Shown in pieces: positions 37,201-48,850 of a DNA stretch of 64,000 nucleotides. This DNA comes from Asterochloris sp. CNOR1. Lineage: Eukaryota; Chlorophyta; Trebouxiophyceae; Trebouxiales; Trebouxiaceae. The stretch lies in NCBI GenBank assembly GCA_963969365.1, contig OZ017746.1, positions 3,286,001 to 3,350,000 on the forward strand, read 5' to 3'. The notes beneath the pieces were generated by a model. The model saw only the letters and a list, made by a program, of their open reading frames with translations. It did no database searches and was not told the origin of the DNA. A program made the position numbers and the translations under genes. Position 1 is the stretch's first letter. Every line of letters starts with the position of its first letter.

Positions 37201-40200
37201 CTTTCGGCAGTGTGCTGGTCCCTCAGCCTGCTCATCGCTTCCAGCTGTGGTACTAACTCGGGCTGGAGCTCAGACACACAACTGTGCAGCTGTGGCGCGC
37301 AGCGCTGCATAGCCACCTTTCTACGCGCTGCTGCAGGGCCTCGTGGCTGATCATGTCAACCACCCACAGTGGGGTCAGCATGCTCAGGGAATGGTCAATG
37401 GCTCCATGTGGAGCGCGCCAAGAGATGGCGGGCATGATGACAAGGTGACAGGACTGCAGGTCTTGTCACGGTTCCTAAGGTGTTGGCAGAGGACCACTTG
37501 TTGGTAGGCTGCAGTATGCGCCAACTGGCATGCCGCAGGCATGCACACACGACACACCAGCATGTGAATGGCGGCTTTTGCCCAATGGGACCTGCTGCTT
37601 GTCAACCTCTAGACATGCCATGGTCACCTGCTGGCTTCAGGCTCACCCTCCCATCCACCCCATCAAGTGCTCAGCCGGAGAGGCCAACTGGAGCGCTGAG
37701 AAGAAGCGCCTGTACAACTTTGTCACCCGCACCTTCCTGGCAACCTGCTCCAAGGCAGCCGTGGGCTTCGAGACGAGAGTGGACGTGGACATTGGTGGGG
37801 AGGCCTTCCACACCACTGGTGAGGACTGCATTCCCACGCCAGCCATTTGAGTCTGTGTTCAGCCTCAGCATGGGCCTGCTGCCAGTACTGAATCAAGCAA
37901 CGAGGACCCCATGAGATTCTGCAAGTGGTGAGGTCTGCATTATCAGGCAGCTGCGAAAAATCTAAGGTTGCCAAAGTGCGTAGCATTTGCCGATACCTGT
38001 GGGAAGAGAGAGCAAACAGACCTTCAGTGCTCTAGGCCAGTTGAGCCCCAAAGCAGCAGTGCATGCTGAGAAGTACAGCTTGCTCAGCTTCAAGAGGCAG
38101 TGCTGATGGGCTGCGGAGGGGTCATGCTCAGCCGCCACACTGCAGGCCTCATGGTCACGGAGCGCAACTGGCTGGATGTGTACCCCTACACCAGTTGGGG
38201 CGGCAACGCTAATCTGCCTGTCTTCACGGAGGGCCAGAAGTTCATGCCCACTACCCTGATGCTGAAGGAGGTGAGTGTGATCTATCTCCAAAGAGCTTTG
38301 GGCATGCTCTGTGGTATACGTGCCTTCTGCCTTTGATAATTGGGCCTGACTGGCAGCAGTTCCATCTCTCAGCCAGTCTGCTGTTCAAGGCCAGCCGTAG
38401 AGCTTGCAGCTGCTGTCCCACATGTTGTTGGATGCGGAGAAACAAGCGTGCAGGACCTTGCGCAGGCAAAGCTTGGCCTGCAGTACCACCCTAGTCTGCC
38501 CATGTCTGCTCAGCTGTGCCTCTGTAAGCTCCAGGGAGCCACCCTGCCCCCTCCACGCCTGTCGGAACGGGACCTGATCAGCCTCATGGAGCGCCACGGC
38601 ATCGGCACTGATGCCACAGTGGCTGAGCACATCCAAAAGCAACTGGACCGGGGCTATGCCACCAAGGACCACAACCTGACCTTCTGGCCGACCCCTCTGG
38701 GGGTGAGCCCACTTGCCAGCCAGAAGACCTGGCCGCACTACAGGCAGTCCCTCTCGTCAGGGAAGCCTGTCCCGACCTGAGGGTCTCCAGTCCTCAATGG
38801 ACATGCTATCTTGCATGAAGATGAGAGCTGTGTGCTTCAACAATCTGCGTCAGCTCAGCTGCAGGCACTGCCAGACAGCCTGCGGCTTAGCGCACAGCTG
38901 GTGAAGTGACAGCTACACGCCTTCAAGGAGGTGGACCAACACCCTGCCATGCTGGTGTTGCTGCAGGAGGCGCTGGTTGGTGCCTACAGGAAGATGGGAC
39001 TAGAGAATCTGTGGCTGCCGGACCTCAGGTATGCCAGGCATTCTGAGAGTGATGCATCTCATGATCAAGATCCTGGGCAGACTGAGCTGGGACATTCCGC
39101 CAACACCCAGCGTCTGCCCCCTCAAATATTGAGCTGCTGAACATGATGCACAGATGTTCATGTACATTGTGGACCACTCAATTACTGCAACTTCCTTGCA
39201 CAGGAGATGGCCATTACAGCATGGCTGCACTCATTGCATGATGCCTCACCAGCGCCAGCCCCTGCTGCAGGGGCAAGATTGAGGGCAACATCAACGCCGT
39301 CTCCCGGGGTCAGCGCACTAAGGATGACGTGCTGCAGGAGGCTGTGACCTTCTTCAAGGCCGACTTCCTGGCAGCTCAGCGCAAGCAGGGTAAGGCTCGG
39401 CCTTTGGACCCCACCAGGCACACTGGCTTTGTCACAAAGCCAGCATGCTTGCAGTGTCATCATTAGTCAACTTAAACTTTTTGCTCGAACGATAACAGGC
39501 ACAGGGTGTGTAATTTTCTGATCATTATCGGATTTCCATGCCAAAGCAAAGCCCTAGGCCTGACAGCAGCCCACAGCCCGTGTCTGTGTCAAGGTAAAGC
39601 TGCGTCTGACAACAAGACGTCGCTGTGCTGCATGCAGGCCTGATGGAGGCAGAGGTGGCTCTCTTCTTCCCGCGCAGCCAGGCGCCAGCTGCGGCTGCCG
39701 CTGCTGATGGGGAGCCCCTGGGCCCCTGCCCCCAGTGCAGCAGCGACCTGCTGCTGTGCCAGCGCACAGAGGGCGCGCCCTATGTGCTCTGCTCTGGGGT
39801 GCAGTCCTGCCGCAGCAGCGCGGTGCTGCCGCGGCTGACTGCCCAGGCTACCCTAGCGCAGACGACCTGCACCGTCTGCCAGCATGGCGCTCTCAGGCTG
39901 GTCAGCATCAGGTGAACCTTGCTGCAGCTCAACGGGCAGGCTGCCCTGCAGGGCAGTCAACTGCAGTTCAGCATTGCCAGGTGGCACAGCATTGTGCAGG
40001 AAGCATCCTGCCACATTTGGGTCCAGCATGACCAGGCCAGCAGGCATGAGAGGCTTCGACCATCACAGGCTAGCTGCTGCACTTGTCCACCCTGATGCCA
40101 GCTCTGATGCCAGCTCTGCAGGTTCCCTTCCACGCATTGCCCTGTTGACAGGCTGCACTCATGGCTGACAGGCCGTCTCACATCCCCGCTGCGCATCGTG

Positions 40201-42453
40201 CAGGCTGCGTGCGACTGGCCTGCCGCCAGGCACGCCACTGCAGATGACCTGCTGTGTGGTCTGTGACCAGCAGCTGAAGGCGCTGGTCGCTGACGTTGGG
40301 GCTTCGAGACCCCCAGGGCAGGCAGGCACCACTAGCACGACAGGCAAGCTCCTCGGCTGTGCTCATGTCTCTGGGATCTTGCAGCCAACAGCACAATAGC
40401 TTGTTGCTCCTCTTTCATCAGACAGCCTACACCTGAGGCTGTGCACGCTGGCTGCAATCATGCTGTGCTACCCACTGTCTGGGCTGAGTTCGGCAGCAGG
40501 CAGCATGCTGCTGAAAGACTGCCCTCAGGCCTTGCATCGACGGTGCCTGGGCGAGACAAGACTGAAGCCGCCTTGTACCATGCAGGGCGCGGCAGGGGGA
40601 GGGGCGGCTCCCGTGGGGGTGCCTCGAGGGCACACGGCAGAGGGGGCACGTCACGGCATGGTGCAGGTGCGCACTACAGGAGCGCTGTGCTGTCTGTTCT
40701 CTTGCGCCCTGCATGGTGGAGTGTCGGCTGCTCAGTCACTGCAGAAGGAGTCCCGAGGCTCAGCAATCCCCTTGAAGCCTGGTTGCAAGCCAGCACTGCC
40801 CTGCACAGGTTCCCAGGCTGCTCATGCATTCCATGACCTCTGTTGAGGCCTGTGCCCAAGACCCCAGGCTGCTGCTGCTGCAACCAGGCTCACACAGGTG
40901 CCTGCAGGCAGGCGCATGCATGTGGCCTGCAGCATGTCCCAGCCACTGCCTTGTCTGCTGCCTGCAGAGCGCCAGGGCATTGCAGGCAGGGGCTCAGGTG
41001 CAGGCAGGGGCTCTGTCGCAGGGGCTCGCCGCGGCAGGGCAGACATCGATGTATCAGATGCCTCTGGAGACGAGGGGCGCCCTCCCAGCAGGGGCCGGGG
41101 TCGCGCCCGCGCAGGGAGGTGAGCTGCAGCCCTGCCGTCAGGACAGACTGCTGGCACACAGCCTGCCGTTTTACCTTTCCCCATGGGGTGAGACAGCCAT
41201 GCTGCTGTGAGGGGTGCTGGCAGAGGGAGATTGCGCAGCATCTCCCGCCGCAAGGGGAGCAGGGAGCTCCCTGCTTGGGGGGTGTGGATGCCTGGGAGGC
41301 AGCTGCAGGACGTCAAAGGCATGTGAAACATAGCTACTACGACTGCTGCAGAGATCTCAACATCGGCATTCTGGCAACTAGGTGCCCTTTCCCTGCCAAA
41401 CAGCATGATGCAATGCCAAACCTGACGGGATCTCTTGTCGTCACATGACTGGCAGGGCTGCCACAGGCGGCCGGGGTCGTGCTGCGCCCGCTTCAGGCAG
41501 GGGCGGGGGCAGCGCTGCTGGACCAGGCAGGGAGACGCCGCAGCTGCTGTGCCCCAACCACGGCCTTGAGGTCATCTCCCTGGTGTCCAGGTGGGATCAG
41601 CTGCCCTGAGCGCATCTTGTCTACCAGCACAGACAGCACTGAGATGCAGGCAAGCTCTGCACATATCCCTGGGCGCTGTATCCAGCCACACCCTGCCAAG
41701 CTGCTGGTGTGTTTACCACCTGTGACATGCCGTATCAGCCAGACTGCATGCGGCATGCGGCCAGGCTGCCTGCCTGAAACTTCTGCCGGCAAGACGCTGC
41801 CTGGCAGCTTCATTGTCCTGCCTGCAGGACTGAAAGCAACAATGGGCGGCGCTTTATCAAGTGCTCCCACCCCACAGAGTATGAGAGCTGCCTGCGCTTT
41901 GCCTGGGCCGACGAGTATGATGCAGGTCCGCGTGCTACACCTTCTGGACCAGACATGCCAGTGCTCATGCATCACTGGCGATGCTCTTGCACCACCATGC
42001 AGCCAGCTGGGCACCCCAGATTGGCACTGCGTGAGGGTGAACAATGCAGGGTAGTTGAGCTTATGTGCAGCAGTGCCACCCTGCTGGCTTGGCCTGCAGG
42101 TCCTGGCAGGCAGCAGGCCCCACGAGGCGCTCAAGGGCCCGGCAGGGGCAACAACGTGCAGGCTGCCAGGCAACGCGGCAGGGCCCATCATGGCGGCCTC
42201 AACCGCATGGTGGCCGCCACAGGTGCAGCCTTGTTTTGCTGGTGGCCCTGTAGCCAATTTTTGAGGTGCTGTCAGCAGGCCCTGCCGTGCTGAGAAGGGT
42301 GTCTGCGAGCATTGCCTGTCAGCAGCCAATATGACGGTCTCCTGGTTCCATGCAGGACATGCCATGCCAACAGCAGGGGAGGGGGCTGGAGGGTCAGCCT
42401 GCTTCAAGTGCGGCAATCCCGGCCATTGGGCGCGGGACTGTCCAAATGGCTGA
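34271..42453 (+). CDS. TOP3A: DNA topoisomerase 3-alpha (type IA)
   Basis: ATG 34271 opens exon 1 (to 34371): [20 protein letters not shown], the TOPRIM start. Next come [20 protein letters not shown] and [17 protein letters not shown], the TOPRIM DxDxE-like acid motif. These are followed by [20 protein letters not shown] and [16 protein letters not shown], with the catalytic Tyr codon at 36788-36790. Further blocks are [51 protein letters not shown] and [19 protein letters not shown]. The tail has Cys-rich zinc motifs ([18 protein letters not shown]), Arg/Gly-rich segments, a GRF-type zinc finger ([15 protein letters not shown] then [12 protein letters not shown]) and a terminal CCHC knuckle ([17 protein letters not shown]). 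TGA is at 42451-42453. TOP3A with a RecQ helicase and RMI1 dissolves double Holliday junctions (family knowledge). GRF and CCHC modules at the C terminus occur in plant-type TOP3A. More than 18 exons; internal borders are approximate. Confidence 0.92.
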
Positions 42454-42690
42454 ACATGATCAGGTCCATCAATGCCAGCGACATCAGTACAGTGGCAGTC
42501 TCTCCATCCCAACCTCCCTTCACTGGAACTGACCACATGACAATCAGACCAGCCTTTCAGACGGTGATGCACTGCAGATTCAAGTAGTCGTTCATCATTA
42601 AATATCTCAAAATTGCTTCATTCGGAGAGGCACGGAACAGATCGGCACTCTGCCTCATGCAGACCATTTGTGAGTGACGCATTGCACACC
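42454..42690. other. Tail-to-tail spacer between TOP3A and WRAP53
   Basis: A 237 bp gap between convergent stops, presumably 3' UTRs. Nothing else was recognised. Confidence 0.5.
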
Positions 42691-45600
42691 CTAATGTCTC
42701 AATCGAGATGACAGAGGCTGCTGCTCACTTCGCACTGGTTCAAGTGCTGCAGCCGGATCTTCATGTGTCCCTGCTTCTTGCTGCCCAGTACCTGTTGCAT
42801 CCATCTCACTGACTGCCATCTGCTCAGCTGACGCCCCCTCTTGAAACACCTGCTGGCCAGCGTCAGGTCCACTGACAGCAGCAGCCTCGAAATCGAGCCA
42901 GGTGCCCTCAAAACGCCAGAGTCTCAGCACATTCTCCAGAGAAGCAGTTGAGAGCTCTTCCGCAGGCCTGTATCTTCTGCTGCGTCGCTGTGCATCCTCA
43001 TCATCATCTGATGCAGAATCGTCACTGCTGGGTGCCAGGGGATAGCGCCTGTGGCCTGCAGGGGGAAAGGTGGCGCTCAGCTCTGAGCTGCTTGGCTGTG
43101 CAGGCTTCGTGCACAGCTGCAGTCTGGAAGACGCAGGTGCCAGACATGAGTGCCTACCTGAGGCTGTGGCCGCCAATGGCATGAATGGGTGGAACTGCAG
43201 GCCGTTGACTGTGTCTACGGCAGCTTTGAAGGAGGTCACCAGGGACCCATCCGCCAGGTCGAACACTGTGACATTACCATCCTGCCCACCTGCAATGCCA
43301 GCAGGCAGCATTGTGTGCAGGCTGCGCCCCTGTACATGTAGGCTGCACAGGTGCAGTGATCTCAGGCACAAGAAGGCAATGCACCACAGATCCCCATGCA
43401 GGCCTCAGGGCCCCTGTGCAGGTTGCTGGCAGCATGCCATCAGGCACTTGGACCCCACCTGTGGCCAGGTGCCGCCCCACAGGCTCGATGGTGAACTGGA
43501 TGCGCTGGTTGGTGCCCTCGCTGCTGCGCTGCAGGCGGTACAGCGGCTCCGTGGGGCTGCGCACGTCCCAGCACAAGATGTCAGGGTCTCGTCGAGCCCC
43601 AGTGTACAGAAAATTGCCGTCAGGGGAGAAGTGCACCTGCAGCATTGGCTTTTGAGCAGACTGCAGAGTGCCGGCGATGAAGCAAGCACAGACGCCATGG
43701 TGAGCAACGCATGCATGATGAGAGACTGCACCGCAGCAAAATGGGTGAAGACACGCCTAATCGCTAGCTTATGCAGAGAGTTACTCAGTCAATCCAATCA
43801 ACAGCATCAGCACTCTGCAGCGCGCTTGACGGGTTCTGCCCCCACCTGGGTGATGCCACCTTTGTGGCCGCTCAGGACAAACAGCATCTCCTGGGTGCCC
43901 TCATCAAAAAGGGCGGCGCAGCCGGAGTAGGCACCTGCTGCTGCCAGGCCACCATGCTCTGGTGTGAAGGCCAAGCAGGACACCAGTCCTGCAGGAAGTG
44001 CAGGCGGTGGGTTGTCTGGCGGTTGTGAGCATGCAAGGTGCAGTCAATGAGCGACAGCCTTCAGGTACCCTGCAGGACCCATGGCACCAGGCCAGCATGC
44101 TGCACATGGCGACATGACCTGCCACTGAAGTGTTGAGTGATGCTGGCCACTTGCACAGCTTCAGCCTGCGACGTATGCTCACCTGGCAGGCCCTCCTGCG
44201 TCTTGGAGTGAGTCACGATGCTGGTGCAGTCCCTGCCAGGGCGAGACAGGTCAAACACGCGGATGGTTCTGTTGAAGCCTGCCCATATGCTGGTGCCAGC
44301 CGGGTTGAAGCCCAGGCTCAAGGCAGCTGTCACCTCATCGGCAGCATCGTAGGCTCTGTAGGTGCACCTGAGGGTTCCTGACTGGCCATCCCACAGGTGG
44401 AGAGGTTGCGCCTGCACGGGCAGGGCGGAGGCCATGAGAGCGCACGCATGCAAAGAGCCTTCTGAGGGGGGCGGCAAAGGCGTGGCCAGGCAGCACTGCA
44501 GTGACGCCAGCCAGCCCCAGCACTGTGGGCTGGGATGGCTGCCTGAATGGCAGCAGCGTCATGGCCCTTTGGCTGCTGCATGACGATGGCTGGAGCTGCT
44601 GACTGTCTGGCGGCCAGCCAGCCCTTCAGCAACACCTGCCAGCCCAAGCACCAGCATGCTGAGGCAGGCAGCAGCCAGGCTGCGTCTCAGCACACAGTGC
44701 AAGTGCAGCACAGCAAAATGTGTCTCTGACGTGTGTACCGCATGGGCTGCAGTTTGGGCAGCAGTGCGCATGTGCACTGGAGGCACTGCTGAAGTACCCA
44801 CCCGACAGGTGGTGGCAAAGCAGCAGGAGGCTGGGTCTGCTGCTGCCATGCATGAGTACCATGAATAGTCATACACCAGCTCCCGCTCCTGCAAACAACA
44901 GGTGGAGCTCATCCATCCAGAGTCTTGGTTCGTTCAGGTTGGTGTTGCTTGTGCCAGCCTTGAGCTCGACCAGCATGCAGAGGCAGCAGATGACCAGCAG
45001 GTGCAGCAGCGTGCTGATACTCAACGAGGAGGCGGTCAAGCGCCAGCATGTCATTGCTGAGCCTTGTCTGAGACAGGCCAAGAGCAGTGCACCTGGACAT
45101 GGAGGCCAGGAACCCAAGTATCTGCGCGGGCTGCCTCTGCAGCGTCTGTCTCGGGCGGCCGCTCCAGCACATCTGGGGGCAGGTCAAACACCCGGAGCCT
45201 GCACAAGGCGCTCAGCGTGTTAGCCTGTCATGAGGGTCAGGCCGGGCAAGGCTGGCAAGATGCAGCAGGGGCAGCAGACTGCCAGGCAGGGAAGGGAAGA
45301 GGAGGACAGTGACAGGCCATCCAGCTGTGCAGTGCCAGCCTGGTGCTTCAGACACTCATTCCAGCAGCAAGCCTATGGGAGAGCTGGCAAGCAGCAAGCA
45401 GCATGCTGCCCTGGTTTCTACCTGTTGTCATCGCTGGCTGTCAGCAGGCAGGCCCCATCAGGTGACCACTGCACCCCTGCAGCAAGGCGCAGAGCTGCAT
45501 GCAGATGCCAGCACCAGTTCACAGCCCTACGCTTTGAGTCACCTTTCAGGAAGTTACCATTTGGGGTCTGCAAGGTACTGCAGCCTGCAGAGGGCAGGGC

Positions 45601-45765
45601 TGAGGATGAGGTGACGACTACAGTGCATCGTTGTCTGACACAGATCAAGCCCACCTCCTGCAAAAGCTTGCTTGGCTTTCTGTATAGGCTCTGCTGGGGA
45701 GCTGAAAGCCAACTGGAACATGACAGGCCTGGCCGTGACACTGTCAAACTTAGGTCCCTCATCAT
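42691..45765 (-). CDS. WRAP53: WRAP53/TCAB1-like WD40 protein (Cajal body, telomerase RNA)
   Basis: WD40 blades read in order on the minus strand: NFLKGVQWSPDGACLLTASD, LRVFDLPPDVLERPPETD, then LVYDYSWYSCMAAADPAS. Next are PLHLWDGQSGTLRCTYRAYD, GTSIWAGFNRTIRVFDLSRP, HFSPDGNFLYTGARRDPDIL and CWDVRSPTEPLYRLQRSSEG. Last are NVTVFDLADGSLVTSFKAAV and NGLQFHPFMPLAATASG. A Tyr-Trp block before a His-Leu-Trp-Asp blade and a GFNRT-x-R-VFD-SRPGRDC blade are distinctive of WRAP53 rather than generic WD40 proteins. The C-terminal tail is acidic and disordered (SSDDSASDDDEDAQRRSRR). In animals the protein brings scaRNAs and telomerase RNA to Cajal bodies. The 5' end is unsure: ATG 45765 is in frame and open with NFLKG, but another ATG at 45721 (MFQLAFSSPAEP) in a spliced reading is possible. 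Confidence 0.8.
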
Positions 45766-45805
45766 TGACTCTCACACATCTGCAGAGGCTGAGCTCAATG
45801 AGCCC

Positions 45806-46376
45806 ATGTTCTGGACGGTTGCTGCTCAGTCGGTGAAACGCAACTGTAAGCCTTGGATGCATGATGGACTTTGCTGCCGTGCAGGACACTGGCTGCACAA
45901 AAGCTCTTTAAGGATTGCGAACATTTCCTGCAGTGATCCAGCTCACCAAGACCTTGCCTAGCCATGGTGTTGGTGCCAAAGTAAGACGCAGGGCATGGAA
46001 GGGGGGTGACTGCTACTGGACTATCACGAAAGTGAAGCCCTCTCTGGTATGCCCTGCTTCTTCTGCACACAAATCCAAGCTCCTACCTCATGCTCAGAGC
46101 ATCGCTGCTGCATTGCAGGATGGCCTCAATGGAACGGTGAATGGTGTTTTCACTTGGAGGGGCGTCCAGAAGTCACCCAAGCCCACTAGGGTCAATGGCT
46201 ACGCTAAGAAACACCTGGGTTGGCGGCTGCTGGAAGACCAGCAGGGCTTGCAGTGGCAGCAGACGCCTAAGCCTAGCACTGGCAGCATGCCACAGACTGC
46301 TGCAGCAGCAGGAGAAGCAGGCGCCACTGAGAAGGAATCAGCTGACAGCGCAGGCCAGGCAGCTGCGGCTGTGTAA
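45806..46376 (+). CDS. MRPS34: Mitochondrial small-subunit ribosomal protein mS34 (MRPS34)
   Basis: Three exons: 45806-45845, 45934-46046 and 46119-46376, with TAA as stop; 136 residues. Phase is consistent, and the first junction rebuilds a Leu codon (T|TG). The start reads MFWTVAAQSVKRN and continues LIQLTKTLPSHGVGAKVRRR, AWKGGDCYWTITKVKPSL, NGTVNGVFTWRGVQK and VNGYAKKHLGWRLL. This pattern (hydrophobic start, L-P-x-x-G-V-G, Trp, ITK, then G-x-x-W-G/W, ending GW-x-x-L) matches the MRP-S34 family found in plant and animal mitoribosomes. A Gln/Ala/Ser-rich tail is specific to this protein. It is divergent from WRAP53 with only about 40 bp between start codons if WRAP53 begins at 45765. Confidence 0.75.
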
Positions 46377-46529
46377 GCTGCTCTCCGAAAGGCTCTGGTC
46401 TGATATGCTTGCTGCTTTCAGAGACAAACAGATTTTGAAGCCAAGCTCGTGCTCTTGAACACTGTACTGCTTCAGGACCTGCTTGGTCAGAGCATGGCAG
46501 CCTGAAGCAGTCCATCTGGGGTTGCTAGC

Positions 46530-47239
46530 ATGGTCAATCGCTGTCACGCGCCTCAAGGACATGACAAGGGAATTGCAGCAGAGGTGGCACTGGCGCAGCT
46601 TGGTGGTGGGGAGCCACTGTGGCTGTCTGGACACTGGAGCAGCATCCTCATGGTGTCCGCAGGGTCTTCAGCATGCTCATGTCTGGCGCCCGCAGGGCAC
46701 AGGACACGACCTTGCAGGCCCTGCTTGGGCTGGGCAAGCAACAATGGTGGCGGCCTCTTGAGGTGAGCATCCTGAGGAGATCTGGCTGTGCACTGTCTGC
46801 ATGCCGCTCATAGCTGCTACAGTGCTGAAGGGAGTTTATTGGTGGTAGAGCAGAGGAGGCTGGACTGGGCAGTCATTCCCCTCGCGTAGGTTTTAGGCAA
46901 CTGTCTGTCAGCAAAGCTCCTGTCTTTGACTGTCACGCCTTGTGCCCAGCAGCCTTTGTGTACACCAGCGATCACTTGTTGTCCAACCTCAGCCAATGGT
47001 AGGACCGCCTGGGCCTGGTGGGGCCACGCGGCATGTGGTGAGCAGGTGAAGGCAGGCTGCCTGCTGGGGGCCCCTGCTCTCTTGTTTGTAGCCAGTTGTC
47101 TGCTGGACGCAGTGCCTGAGCACTGCTGTAGTGCAGTAAGGCTGCCTTTAACAACTTGACTGGCATAGCACTGCCCTAATGTGGTGTTTGCAGCTGGCAG
47201 AGTTAAATCCCGTGAACATTCACAGCTTCATTAAATAAG
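46530..47239 (+). other. Possible unrecognised plus-strand gene (fragments)
   Basis: An exon-like stretch ends at 46761: after TCCGCAG it reads VFSMLMSGARRAQDTTLQAL, LGLGKQQWWRPLE, then a perfect GTGAGC donor. A further stretch after CGTAG near 46891 reads VLGNCLSAKLLSLTV. A terminal-exon-like piece follows TTTGCAG at about 47194, reading LAELNPVNIHSFIK and a TAA at 47237-47239. I do not recognise the protein, and the join from the middle to the last piece is not in phase as read. It could be a small orphan gene downstream of mS34 or chance open stretches. Confidence 0.25.
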
Positions 47240-47940
47240 ATGCTGCTGAGCCTCGCTCTCCTCACAAAGTGGCAGGCCACTTGTGGTACAGCCCAAGTCT
47301 GGACTGCTTCTGCTGCAATGCTGCCTATGGTAACTGCCCTTCTGCGCTGCCGGTGGTGTGGTGCTGCAGCCAGCAGCCAGCCGACATGCCAGAGTCAGGT
47401 TGTGTCCTTGCAATACAGGAAGGCATCTGTTTCACATCCGCACAGAGGGTATGCAGGCTGACACAGCCCAGTGCAGCAAGGGTCCAGCTGCCTGCGCAAA
47501 CGCAGCGATGTATGTCAGCTTTGACTGCCAGCTCACCGAGCATCTTTAGCTGTGCACAATGCTGCAGCTCCAGGCATATGGGCCAATGCAAAGCAGCTGC
47601 CTTCAGCGGTGGGGCCATGCCATCTTTCAGGCACCAAGTGCACTACTGCAGCCAGCCCGCATGCAGCACAAGAGGTTCAGGTCTGATCCCTGCAGCTGCC
47701 ACAATCCTCCTGTCCAGGGCTGTTTCTCCCGCAGCTGTGCAGCCTCCCAACCACTTGCATCACCAAGAAGGTCCTGCACAGGTTCCTGCTGGAATGTTAT
47801 TGTGCAGCATATTTGCAGCCAACTGGGCATCATGTGCCTGCCGGTGTCAGACTTAGGGCCATGCAGCACTATGGGGTGACTGCTCTGTGTGTCTGACTAA
47901 TGGCCTGTTCATGCAGTTGAACATCTGATCAGGGAGAAGC

Positions 47941-48072
47941 TGCACTGACGGCTGTACTCACGGCTGGGGCTGAGCTGACGGCTGTACTGAGGGCTGGGGC
48001 TGTGCTGACGGCTGTACTGAGGGCTGGGGCTGAGGCTGCACTGACGGGTGTTCTGAGGGCTGGGGCTGTGCT
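47941..48072. repeat. Minisatellite, about 33-36 bp unit
   Basis: Units built on CTGACGGCTGTACTGAGG followed by GCTGGGGCTG recur about four times with small indels. On the minus strand they read as PQPSVQPSAQ-type repeats. Confidence 0.8.
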
Positions 48073-48118
48073 GGGGTCTGTCTTGCGTGCTGGGGTGGGC
48101 GGGAGGTGAAGGGCTGGG

Positions 48119-48176
48119 CCTGTCGCTGGCCCAGCTGTCGCTGGCCCAGCTGTCGCTGGCCCATCTGTCGCTGGCA
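48119..48176. repeat. 15 bp tandem repeat, about 3.7 units
   Basis: The unit CTGTCGCTGGCCCAG repeats head to tail; the last copy is partial and diverged. On the minus strand it encodes GQRQL repeats. Confidence 0.85.
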
Positions 48177-48809
48177 TGCGCGCAGGGCGTGATCCAGGTG
48201 CAGGTGCACGCGTGGGCCCGGCTGCCGCCCTGTACCTCCTCCTGAGCCTGGCTGAGCTGGTGCTGCACTTGGCTGAGCTGATCGTCCTTGTCCTGTGGCT
48301 GTTACTGTAGCTGATGCTGCTGCTTGGCCTGGAGCTGCACCTGGCGCTGGAGGTACTGAAGCTTTGCAGAGAATGCTGAGCAGAGTCATGATGTGAGCAT
48401 CAATTGGGGCAGCAGCAGGGGCAACTACAGCGACTGGGACATGGTATGGAGCAACTGGGGCAGCAAATGGTGCATCTGCAGCAACTGGGGCAGCGTCTGA
48501 TGCATCTGAGGCAACTAGAAAAGCAACTGTAGCAGCAGGAGCAGCATTCAGAGCATCAACGGTGCCTCCAGGCTGGCCGCTGTGGTGGCCTGACCTGCTG
48601 CCGGCGCCTTGTGAGCTTTGATGCTCGCCGGACAGCAGACGCAGCAGCAGCCTGGAGCCCTGACCTGCTCCCAGAGTCAGGGCCGGCCATGCGACCAGCA
48701 CCGCCACCTCTCTCCGCCTGGGCCCTGGGCCGTGAATCCTCGCACCGGCTTGCACCATGCTGGCGCGTCTGGAACCATCTCTCGCCATAGCGTGAGTGGC
48801 GTCCTGGCA

Positions 48810-48850
48810 ACAGCAGAGTAGCAGCAGCAGCAGCAGCAGCACGAGCAGCA
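48810..48850. repeat. CAG triplet microsatellite
   Basis: About seven to eight CAG units in a row at 48815-48840, flanked by imperfect copies. Confidence 0.85.

Noticed and set aside
47958-48842. A 294-codon minus-strand open frame starting with a run of Leu and looking like a signal peptide.
   Set aside because: The Leu run is the CAG microsatellite read backwards, the first codon is GTG, and most of the frame is tandem repeat. No splice-supported or family-like sequence is present.
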